The notes under the pieces: model-generated | Databases searched by the model: none | The model's input: the letters and a program-made list of their open reading frames with translations, nothing else | Told to the model about the DNA's origin: nothing | Assembly (NCBI GenBank): GCA_963457665.1 | Contig: OY735227.1 | Location: 39,780,250 to 39,844,249, forward strand | Reading direction: 5' to 3' | Length of the DNA: 64,000 bases | DNA from: Thysanoteuthis rhombus | Lineage: Eukaryota; Mollusca; Cephalopoda; Oegopsida; Thysanoteuthidae | Made by a program: the position numbers and the translations under genes | Part shown: in pieces, positions 54,610 to 64,000 of the stretch | Layout of the letters: every line of letters begins with the position of its first letter | How positions within the stretch are numbered: the stretch's first letter is position 1

Positions 54610-56650
54610 GATAAAAACTAACATTATTGCGAATGTTTAATGAATATCTTATTGATCTTGTGCGAATATTGATTTAGTTCAGATATGCTATCAGTCCCTA
54701 ACACATTGTGGTAACACCTTGCTGGTCTGTGAGTTCATATAGTTTGAGTAACCCAAGTCTAGTGCTTTCACCAATTTAACATCAAATATATGTTGAACTA
54801 TAACTTGCCTAAGTGTTTGGAGTCATTTTGTCAAATAAACCATTCTGTCCGTCAAAAACAGCATTAGTGGTACCAAATTAACATAAGATGAATATAGCTT
54901 ATGTAACACAGTGCAATTTAGTAAAACATGTAATCTTGTTTTATGAGTGCCAAATGAGATATTGCATTCTTGATAAGGGATATTTCGTTCATCAACTTTC
55001 TAACTTGGCATCACGGGTGCCGTATAAAAAAGCCATTGAATCGTGCTGTTGCTTTTCGATCTGTCCTAAAGAGGACATGTTGCATTATATGATTGCTCTG
55101 TCTTCTAGCACACCGCATACTTAATTTCAATGAAAATCAACCCCAACCTGATATTGCTGAAATCAATTTATCGTCACACAAAGATTCCAAAATCTGATGG
55201 ACCAGTATGTCGTCAAGGCTGACACACCGGTCTCTTTTGTCTATGCTTCAATTAGCATCAAATTGACATTAGTGAGATGTCAAGTTTTGCACTCTAAAAG
55301 TATATTATGTACAGTAACATATGATTTATTTTGTTGCTCGAAATTCCAACATGTATTAAGGGAGCCGTATTTATATCATCATGTATTGAGGTATATTTTG
55401 CAATAGTTTATCGATCTCTGTCCAAACTTTTAATTACAAATGGCAAATCTTGATATAAGTAAAATATTGAGTTGTATCCTATCAGTGTGTTTCGTCTAAA
55501 GTAGTCTATAATGTCATTTGTCTGTCTCCGTCCAAATTAATATCTGATAGATATTGAATTAAAGTCTTGTGATAGCGTACATTTCATTCAGTTCTATTAC
55601 TGGACGACTCACGTTAGCTAATTGGGCAAGGAGAAGGCTCATACTTGAGAGCTATGTAGACGGTCCAAATTCGTTTCCTAACATTGCAGTTATTCAATCT
55701 CATTTAAAATTCCTAACGTGATCTAATTTTTTTGGTCAAACTCCAATCCAAATCTAGAGTTTTCTTAATTTTCTGCCATAACGAGAACAAGACTGGGGTT
55801 AATAAGATCGTGATTTGAAATACATTTATAAAAAATCAATATTTCCCGAGCGTGATTTGAAACCACACAAAACTGATTGGTGAGCCTGTGTTTCAAATAC
55901 TGAGTCAAACTGACGAGTCATACATATCTGTAGAATTTTTTTAACAGATACACAAGGACCTGCTTCATGCAGATACATTGACGTTGTAGCAATCATTATT
56001 GGAACTGAAATCGGAATGACGTTTGAACTTGAAGCTGCGATGTCTCTCCATTAATTCAAATGCATGAGAGAAATCAATTTTGATAGTTCAGTACAGATCT
56101 TATTTTTCTTCAAATTTTTCTGAGATATAAGCGAATATTTTTTCATGTATAGGAATGCATCACAATAAAATTATTTACAATAAAATTCACTGCGTTGTTT
56201 TACTATAGAAGCACAATTAAAATTATTATACTATTTGAACGTATTGCAAATGGAAATAATGGTTGACTAATATAGTAAGTGTTACCTAGAGAATAGACAC
56301 TATAAAATGCATAAAGTAAATGTGTTACTAATGATTCTGCGAAAGACAAAACATTTTTTAAAAATGTAAATTGATAATGATTTGACTATGGAATAGCATT
56401 GTAAATATTCCTACTGTTGAGATGTATTCCTAATAAGGAAAAGGTAATTGTTTGTAATCAAGAATTATTATCAGTGTCACAGATTGAATAAGGCTGGTAT
56501 GTATAAAGTTCTCGGAAAGGCATTTTTCATTTGATTGCATAAATTGATGTGCCCTTTCAAAGACGTAGAGGAATAATATCATCAAATTCTCATTTTTGTG
56601 GTCTTTTAAAGTGTCAATATGCTAAAAGCGTTAGGCAAATAATCAGCAGA
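54610..56650. other. Unassigned DNA
   Basis: No gene or dispersed repeat recognised over 2 kb. Open frames at 54888-55124 and 55197-55406 have no known relatives. Confidence 0.4.
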
Positions 56651-56654
56651 TAAT

Positions 56655-57051
56655 ACCAGCTATAATGTACGAGTACGAAATATTGGAAACTCAGAATAGC
56701 AGAGAGCAATGGAAAGGGCAATGTTAGGAATAAATCTTAGTGATAGAAAAAGATTGAAATGGTACCGAGAGATAGCCAAAGCTTAGGATATCGTACAAGT
56801 AATTAAGTAACAAGTATGGACATGACCAGGACACAACGATAAGGAAGGAGAATAGGTTGAGCAAAAGACTAACTGTCCGCTGCCTACACGACAGTAAACA
56901 GAGTATGAAAAGACCGTATACAAGATGTAGAGATGGGGTTGAAAAGTTTGGTGATGAAAAAAAAGATCGGAGATCAGAACAACTGCGTTTGTTGTGAAAG
57001 GAGAGAGGGATAGTTTTTGCCCTGGAGTTGATGGCCACAAAGCTAATTATT

Positions 57052-57052
<1 letters not shown>
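56655..57052 (+). mobile_element. Second RTE-type LINE lineage, C-terminal part
   Basis: Plus strand: AQRAMERAMLGINLSDR (56693-56745; one early stop), a WPGHN segment (56822; compare WAGHVAR), and a long degraded arginine-rich part ending near 57035. The wording AMERAMLG.SLRDR is that of BovB-like RTEs and differs from the AHERIML.. family that dominates the window. It ends in (TA)n instead of (TGA)n. Confidence 0.7.

Positions 57053-57054
<2 letters not shown>

Positions 57055-57110
<56 letters not shown>
57055..57110. repeat. (TA)n microsatellite
   Basis: About 27 TA units directly after the LINE fragment. Confidence 0.95.
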
Positions 57111-57113
<3 letters not shown>

Positions 57114-57369
57114 AATCAGGGCATTTCTCATTTTTAACCATCTGATAAACATACATAAATTTATTTTCTACAGAAATCTTTAAACTCCAAAAGGAGGACA
57201 CGTGGTACTACACATTGGAACCCTTCCCAAGCCATGTATAGCACACTAATTATTTACTTTCAGTCATTCACGAATTAACAAACTAAGTTTCCATGTACTT
57301 TCACTCCTGAGTTTGTTTCATTCTCTATTGTTAACGAACATATATACACTAGAATAATAGAATTGTTAC

Positions 57370-57485
57370 ACAGGCATGCTTACGTTTTTCCCTTTCGGCT
57401 TCTTTAGATGGATGATTTGATTCATCAAGATCCTTATTTAAAACAGTGGTTGGGAGGTGCATATATTACTGTTGATGTTCCAGGA
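57370..57485 (+). repeat. Family D fragment
   Basis: GGCATGCTTACGTTTTTCCC (57373), TTTCGGCTTCTTTAGATGGA, TGATTTGATTCATC correspond to the core and following block of family D (49.75-49.84 kb, minus copy). No (TA)n nearby. Confidence 0.5.
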
Positions 57486-57489
57486 TTGA

Positions 57490-58750
57490 AAGCCTCACCC
57501 TGCATATCTATACTTACTATTCCTGCTTTTCATTTTATGATTCTCCCATCAATTGTATCCTAATTTCTTGGTTTTGTCAACTGCATTTGTATTTTGGGTT
57601 TTTAATCTTTAATTTTTCCAAATTTTAGTTTTCGCTATATTCTCTTCATGGTGAAATTGGTTGGTGATAGAATCATTTTAGACAGCATTGTTCAGATGTT
57701 ATATTCATATACGCCATAATTTGTTGTGGTTGCGTAATCCTCAATGGATCCCATTTCGAATTCAATCTGCCCTCAGGGTTCAAGCTAGTTCAGTGAACAC
57801 AAAGTTGACCCTAGGAATAGTTGCTGATCCAAACGAGTCCTCCAAACAATTCTATTTTGATAGTTACCTGCACTCCTTCTGATTCCAATCCCTTACAATC
57901 TCTCTCCTTCTCAGAGAAACATGTTGGATAGGTAAGTATTGTCTTGCTTGGTTGTCTCATAGATGATAGAGTATCTATAAGACTTTTCCTTTCACAGGAA
58001 AGCCATAAAATGTGCTGTTTAAATTACGTTTGATACCTATCAAACGTCAAGGTATTGGTGTTTACACAGAGGTTCAAAGATATCAATTTCTATCAGAAGT
58101 TTAATAGTATTAAAAGGAAAGGAATCGTGAACCATAAATCTTTGGTCAAGAACAAAATCATTTTTCTACGGTGTATTCTTCGACTGAATATGAATATGTC
58201 AAAGAAGAACTGAATCCTGATTCACAAAGTTGATTCCCCGACATTATTCCTGATATTGTCGTTGGCAAAAGATGGCGTAGTGATTTAGATAAATGTATAA
58301 TGCATTGTCACTGCGACGTTCGGGGGCGATTCTTGTTTGGGAAGATCTTAGTTCAACCACAATGACGAAATACTGTTATCCCTCACGATTCGCTGGTTTT
58401 ATATTCGCAGTATTGATAATTCGCATTTCAGTCTTAAATAATTTAATGGGAATATTTTGCGCTGTTTGGCGTCGTACCGCGTGAAAACTACATCATAGAA
58501 AATACATTACACAGTATAAACAAAACGTTGAAAATTTAGGATATAAATATATATATATTTCTAAGAAAGCAACTAAAACAGATATTGACAAAAGTGAACT
58601 GCGTCGATAAAAACGTCAAGAATTTGTAATCTAGCATCGGAATAATATTTTTCTCATCAACAGGGAGAAAGATTATAGAGAATTATCAACTAAAATTATT
58701 TTTGTAGACGATATAAATCTCAAACTGAATAGTCGAATAGTATTTTTGCA
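57490..58750. other. Unassigned DNA
   Basis: No gene recognised. ACGTTTGATACCTATCAAACGT (58027-58048) is a palindrome with 10-base perfect arms and a CC centre. Confidence 0.4.
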
Positions 58751-58754
58751 AGTA

Positions 58755-58870
58755 ATTGATGCGGCCTTTACGCATGATACATAGTCAGCAGGACCTATTA
58801 AAAACTGAAGAAACCTATTTCAAAAGTTTTAGTGCCGATTCTGGTTGATGGTTCCGATAAAATCTTCCGA
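58755..58870 (-). repeat. Family E, 5' end fragment
   Basis: TGATGCGGCCTTTACGCATG, ACATAGTCAGCAGGACC, TTAAAAACTGAAGAAACC and AAAAGTTTTAGTGCC are the 5' end in minus orientation. The rest of the element is missing. Confidence 0.55.
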
Positions 58871-59054
58871 AAGACGAAATTCGTTACCTCTGTAAACCGT
58901 TTATTTATTTATTCGATTAATTTGCCACTAATTTACTAAGACATTCCCTCGATTAATCAAATCAGACCGTGATAACAAACATATGGTTCCGACAATTTAA
59001 AGCTGTTTGAGCGCCAAGTGTTGCATATCAACTGTTTGACCTTATATCGTAGAG

Positions 59055-59622
59055 CAGCGATTTTCTACCAATGTGCCGTGGCACACTAGTGTTGTGAAGC
59101 ATATGTAAGTGTGCTGCAGGAGTTTTGAAGAGGGGGATCCTCCCTAAAATAAGGGCCGTGATACAGTGTTCCTAGTAGGGATACAAAAGTACATTTAAAA
59201 TCATTTTGACATCGTTGGTAATTTTATGGGGCGAATTAATTTATTTTTCTCAGTGGTGCAACAAATAAATGCGTACTTCATTAAAGACCCAAATGGAAGT
59301 TCGAAATTCTCTATTGAATTCCTTGGTGTAAAATCGCCGATCTCATATCATTCTTTAATGAATCGCACCTTTTTTAAAACGACATCTTGTTTGAATGTGA
59401 AGTAATTACAAATATGCACAAAACTATCAAAATCTCTTGAAAACTACGACCAACAATATACCTTTGGCTGTAAAATTAATATATTATTACTTTTTTTAAC
59501 TGATGAACAAATTAGTATGATTAACTTCTTTAAAATATTCAAATCTATTCTTAAATACTGATGGTGTATCTTAATCATTTTAGTGCCTTGTTCACTGTGC
59601 CGTGGGATGTAAAAGATCACTG
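59055..59622 (+). mobile_element. hAT-type MITE
   Basis: The left end CAGCGATTTTCTACC matches the complement of the right end (CAGTGATCTTTTACA) at 12 of 15 positions, and a GTGCCGTGG word lies just inside each end (59073-59081; 59597-59605). The flanks TCGTAGAG and TTATAGAT are 5/8 identical, a decayed 8-bp target duplication of the hAT type. Length 568 bp, with no frame. Elements with GTGCCGTGGCACACTAGTGT near the end are widespread hAT MITEs. Confidence 0.68.
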
Positions 59623-59629
59623 TTATAGA

Positions 59630-60535
59630 TGGTCAAATGGGAAATATCAGATTGTTCTTATTTCTGCCTAGCACTTCCACTCCAGATGATCTTGTATATA
59701 TAATGGAAATATGGGATGAAAAATTATATTCTTCATATGTTATATGGTAGGGTTCTTTGATTCTAAGTATGAGTAGACCTGAGATCACTGGTTTCCTTAA
59801 AGAGGGGCTTAAGAAAACTGAATATTGACAGCAACGATATTGGCAACAAATTTCCTTGAAATCTTCAAAAGAAGAAATCAAGCGTAGAATCATTCTAAGT
59901 GAGCGAGCTCAGCATACAAGAAAAAAAACGCATTTCTTTTTTTTCAAATTTAGTTTTTATTGGTGACAGTATCAGTTTATTTCGAATGATGGACGTGACA
60001 AGAGGAAAAAGGGGAGAGGGGAAAAAGAGAGGACAAACAAGAAAAGAGGCCTCCATGTTTCATTTGGACGGATCCTTTCAAAATCTGTATGTTATATTGC
60101 CCCTGGGCATCGGGAAGTCAAGGAAAGATGGGGAATTATTCAGTTCTACCGTGTCAGTCTCTTTTAGCGGATGTGACACCAGCTATGACTTGCCCGAATA
60201 TTCAACACGAGATTCAAAATGGGATGTTTTGAGGCAGCTTATTGATAGCAATTGCATGATATTCCTTTTATATAATAGGTAAAGGGCGAGATGTTATCCG
60301 AAAATGTTTTGAAAGAGATTTAGTGGCAAATTCTATGCTAATCCTTGGAAATCGTTGAAATGTATGCCTCAGGTTTTGAAATAGTTGCAAATCTCGACAC
60401 TGCACTAGATATCGGTATAAACCCACAGGAAAAAAAATTATTATGGTGAATCTTCAAGGCAACCCTTTCATCGTAGGAATTAGCGTAAGACACTCTTCCT
60501 ACCTCAATATGACTTGTGCTGATTAAATCAAACTT
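59630..60535. other. Unassigned DNA with a 127-codon open frame
   Basis: Plus frame 59899-60282 has a basic GKRGEGKKRGQTRKE segment and then mixed sequence. I see no domain, signal peptide or splice context. It is the longest non-repetitive plus frame after 15.9 kb, but its length is within chance. Confidence 0.3.
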
Positions 60536-60544
60536 CAGATCCAT

Positions 60545-60740
60545 AGATAAGTTGAGAGAGGTTGATGAACTTCGATAGATATGATGAGAGAGATTAATGA
60601 ACTTCGTATGATGAGATAGGTGGGCTATCACGCAAAAATGATGAACAGACCAAAAGATATTGATAAACAGATAGATCGATAGACTAAAAGATAAATTGAT
60701 CAATGCATTTATCGATCTATTAATCAATCGATATCTGACT
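60545..60740. repeat. Short tandem units and ATCGAT-rich patch
   Basis: GAGAGAGGTTGATGAACTTC (60552) and GAGAGAGATTAATGAACTTC (60585) are two units about 33 bases apart. Further on, ATAGATCGATA (60671) pairs with TATCGATCTAT (60711). A 129-codon minus frame crosses the patch, rich in SIYRS/NLS, and is an artefact. Confidence 0.6.
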
Positions 60741-60744
60741 CGAC

Positions 60745-61805
60745 AAAATGATGAGGGAAGGGGTGTACCATCGTGTGATTAAGATTCATGAACTCTTTCG
60801 TTCCGCTTAATTCGATTATAACTCGTCCATCAGTCAGCGAGAAGCGTTAAAAACACTTTTTCAGAATATGGCATTTTTTTACGTGACGCAGGCCTCCATA
60901 GTTTTCTGTCCCACATAAAACGTTGGATGGGAAGTGAGTTTTGATACAAAAAAACATGTAGTGTATACGATTTATTTGCCTACAATTGCAACTGTTTTGA
61001 ATGTGTTTTTTTATCATTTGTGAGTGACAGTTTTGAAATGCAGACCAATTCTTAGCAATTTCTCTCGTTGAATCGATCATTTATGCACTTTTTAGCAAAT
61101 TGGGGACACCATTTACTTTTCTAAAGGGAGAAAACAGCCTTGTAGGAGCGGTATTCGCTATCGATTGTTTACTGGGAAGATTTGTTTTGTGCTAATCACT
61201 AAGAGTAGTTTTAATATGCTTGTACGCATTGATTCGATGCACGTTTACAGAAAAAATGATATATACATAAAATAAAACATTGATATAGAGAAAAAGGAAT
61301 GCCTTGCGCAATGTACACACTCATATACGCGTACGAAAAGTTCTTTTCAGAAATCAGAAATTTAAAACAGGTTGAAAAACAAATATTTGGAAAATTGTGA
61401 AAGAAGCAGAAAAAGCGAGGACGGATGAAAAACGAATTTGTTTGAAAAAAAAGAGAAAAGAAATTGATGGACTCAAAGAGAAATGAAGAGACTTGATTTT
61501 GTTTTATTTTAAGTTGTATGTAAATATTTTTCTAGCAAAAAGAAGAACGGGATGTTTTCTTTTTTTTTTCTTCTTACTATTCACATGATTGTTATGTGTT
61601 TTGCCCTCACCCCTGCACGAGATTTTGTTGTTGTCAAGGGAGGCAATTACATGCTCTGTCAAAGAATTATGACATATGGAGGTTCGAAAATATTTTTTGT
61701 GATGTACCATTTTACTGGATGCTTCGGTAGATTAGGTAGGGTGTTTTTCGGAGAAGCCTCGTTTACAAGGCTCGGATAAGACACCGTTTGTAATTGGAAT
61801 GAGAA
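60745..61805. other. Unassigned DNA
   Basis: No gene or dispersed repeat recognised. Confidence 0.4.
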
Positions 61806-61809
61806 TTAC

Positions 61810-62230
61810 ATCACCTGGAGTAAGTTGAACAACCGTAGTCCTCAAAAATGGCGAAGGGCTTTATCTTTGCATGTGTTTGTGTCTTTCTTTATGTGTTCGT
61901 ATTTTCCACCACTTCTGGCCATTCTGTCAACAGACTTCAAAATTGACATCCGTACTTTACAAGATCCTCCCTGAGAATACATATTCACGATTTTTGGAAA
62001 AAAAAGCTCTTTTTTCCTGCCTCATTTTGACTGGTTTATCAATAATATATGGATTCTCCTGAATGTAGATATTTCTACATGTTTTTTCAACTCTATACAA
62101 GATGTTTTCCTGTGAACAGCGCCAGTGTTATCGTAAATTAAGTTTGTTCTGACTTTATTTATTTTCTGATGGAATTCTTTCTCATGCCTTCAAATTATGA
62201 CACTATGACTGTTCAATTATTGACCATGGT
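61810..62230 (-). mobile_element. Family A MITE-like element, copy 6
   Basis: The only minus-strand copy. Complement of the left end lies at 62200-62230 (ATGACTGTTCAATTATTGACC), the right end at 61822-61840 (AGTTGAACAACCGTAGTCC). Inside, TGTTCTGACTTTATTTATTT and AGCGCCAGTGTTATCGTAAA are complements of the GGTCAGAATAAAT and ATAACACTGGCG-type blocks. TTCAAAATTGACATCCGTAC matches the CTGATGCTAATTTTCAAG block in reverse. Confidence 0.72.
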
Positions 62231-62234
62231 ATCG

Positions 62235-63470
62235 TTTTCTTCTCTCCCCATTGATTTTATTGTGAGTAAATTTTGTTTTAGTGCTTGATGTAATTTTCCG
62301 TATTTTTCTAAGGGGAAAGAAATAGGGTTTTACTATTTGCTATGCTGCAGAGTGGCAAAAATTAAAAGCTGTATAGGTTATAAAGAGAAGAAAGAGAAAA
62401 CTCACGTTTTATCAATGAAATGAAAGGAATTGTAAAAAGAGAAAGGAAAAAAATGAATCTGAAAAAATCAATTCGTGTTGAAGATTAATGCGAGACCAAG
62501 ATGAATTATGAAAAGATAATCTTTCTCCTTATTTACTAATTTTTTAAAATTAGATTCAATGGGAAAATTAGACTTTTTCTTTGTATTTCGTAGAAATTTT
62601 ACTGGTATGCGCTACACTTGCATTCTCATCGGTTGAAATGTGCAACGGTCTTGGTTTTTTCTCTCGGGTGCCAATCGTTCTTTCTTTATGGTCGACCTTA
62701 CAATTATGGAGAATGATTCAGAAACTCTTTTTGCGATGTTTGAATTAAATTTAACACGAGGGTTACTTGCAAATTGTATTAAGATCATGCTTTGACGTTT
62801 CGGCAAAAACACCTGGGAAATTTCTCAGGTATGCCCTGTCTTACGTCACGGACGTATACTGTGCCGATTGTTCAATAATCACGTACCTGTAGAATGTTGG
62901 GAATTTAGATTATTGAAATGGATACGATGTTATGGAACATTGCCAGGGAGTTTGATTGACAAGCACGAATTACGCAATGCGTTCTCATTTTGAGGGCACG
63001 TGACCTCAGCTGACTTCCGTGGAGGGGTTAACGTCTTTATTCATACAAACAAAAATTTATATCTATACAAATTTATACAAACACGTCCGAGGCAAAACAG
63101 GCCATGCACTAAGATTTAGTGATACAAACGCACTCAGAATTATGGAGGTCGATTGTAAAAATACCCTATATTCAAAAGGCCAATTTATATATGTATACTC
63201 ACAATATACACACACAATACATAGAGGTACACAATATTACACAAGACCGCTTCTCTGTTGTTATTCAAATTGCTTTTTAATCATCCCTGTTATTTGAAAT
63301 TTTTTTCAAACTGACTATTGATATTTTAACTGATTAATTCCCTGATGTCGCTGTTTAAATTTTGTAGCGAAACTAGTCTGTGAAAAGCTTCATAGGGATT
63401 GTGTGAGGCACGTATACATGCGCTTATGTATCATGAGTGTATATATGTAAACAATTGCACTGGATATTTT
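62235..63470. other. Unassigned DNA
   Basis: No gene recognised. The 92-codon frame 63019-63297 has no known relative. Confidence 0.4.
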
Positions 63471-63476
63471 TGCATT

Positions 63477-63580
63477 TTAGACCTTTTGTCTTTGGACATT
63501 ATTTACTTGGACCATTTGTATTGGACAATTCAGACATTGGACTTTTTCTGATTGGACATTTTGACTTAGGACCAGATGTT
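63477..63580 (+). repeat. 15-bp periodic TTGGAC minisatellite
   Basis: TTRGAC starts at 63477, 63492, 63507, 63521, 63537, 63552 and (as TAGGAC) 63567, so spacings are 15, 15, 14, 16, 15, 15. The consensus unit is about TTGGACATTTTGACT. It ends in an A13 run (63583-63595). Confidence 0.85.
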
Positions 63581-63599
63581 TAAAAAAAAAAAAAACTGC

Positions 63600-64000
63600 A
63601 TAGATATTTCAGATTTCACACTTGCCTTGAGGTACATTATTGTATATGTGTCAGTTGTTTTTTTACGTATATCTAGACGTATATATCTATATACCCTTAT
63701 CTGAATAGTTTAGGAGAGCTTAAACAAGTGAAATGCATTGATTAAAACTTTGACTATGACCAAGCTAGACACTCAGAGCTATTTGTAACACTTTCCAAAA
63801 CTAATGGAAATTGGAAAGTGAATTCTCCCGGGAAGATTTCTTCGAATTGGATGTGGGACCCATTCAGTCCAAGTCATCCATCATGTCACTAATCGGCAAA
63901 AAAGAATGGGTAACCCTCACCCCAAATTGGCTTTTAATCTGTGTTGAAATTCCTTGATTTTCTCTCTTTCACACCTCCTCTTTCTCACCTGCACCCCCTT
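63600..64000. other. Unassigned DNA
   Basis: No gene or repeat recognised; pyrimidine-rich at the very end. Confidence 0.4.

Noticed and set aside
59899..60282. A 127-codon frame as a small secreted or basic protein gene
   Set aside because: No signal peptide, no homology I know, and length within chance for 64 kb read in six frames.
28813..63595. CRISPR-like or phage-like features
   Set aside because: Repeats are microsatellites or dispersed eukaryotic TEs; no spaced identical repeats and no bacterial gene organisation.

Overview
Eukaryotic, AT-rich, non-coding DNA. I see no bacterial-style gene packing, no operons and no convincing multi-exon host gene. Almost every open frame over 60 codons is a chance frame, a microsatellite translated as YIYIYI or CVCVCV, or a piece of a decayed transposable element (TE). 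The window reads as an intergenic or intronic stretch of a large, repeat-rich invertebrate genome. A cephalopod mollusc is my best guess: long (TA)n/(GT)n arrays, RTE-type LINEs with (TGA)n tails, Penelope-like elements with a GIY-YIG domain, and tRNA-derived SINEs with a GGCCTTGTGCCA-type tail recall squid and octopus DNA. No single gene proves this.

Recognisable coding remnants, in order: an RTE tail (8.05-8.24 kb, minus); a Penelope-like element with reverse transcriptase and GIY-YIG parts (10.43-11.24 kb, minus); a rearranged cluster of three RTE pieces (14.42-15.1 kb); an RTE tail with ten GAT repeats (16.6-17.26 kb, plus); a mariner relic (18.15-18.55 kb); a ZBED/SCAND3-type hAT transposase (26.11-27.15 kb, minus) and a second hAT C-terminus (38.43-38.71 kb, plus); further RTE pieces at 23.18, 27.40, 35.29, 38.73, 40.6, 41.5, 46.56, 53.3 and 56.66 kb; and a Tc1-like transposase (46.17-47.9 kb, minus) split by the 46.56 kb RTE copy. 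A probable solo LTR (12.66-13.49 kb) is the most GC-rich part.

Non-coding dispersed repeats that I could define by comparing the window with itself: family A, a ~400-bp element with inverted ends (six copies); family B (18.0, 20.8, 21.1 kb); family C, a tRNA-related SINE, partly in head-to-tail arrays (15.1-15.9 kb, 44.7-45.06 kb); family D, a ~600-bp element tied to (TA)n tracts (28.9, 48, 49.5, 57.4 kb); family E, a ~700-bp element with a (TA)n tract arising again and again at one internal position (18.9-20.0, 29.3-30.0, 31.6, 34.0, 39.8, 51.2, 54, 58.8 kb); family F (22.6 and 54.3 kb); a hAT-type MITE (59.06-59.62 kb). A diverged tandem duplication occupies 1.04-3.4 kb.

Nothing here suggests that these pieces cooperate in a pathway. 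The interest lies in nested insertions, microsatellite birth inside one repeat family, a near-perfect fold-back (28.89-29.05 kb) and a 15-bp periodic minisatellite (63.48-63.57 kb). The remaining stretches held nothing I could recognise and are listed as such.
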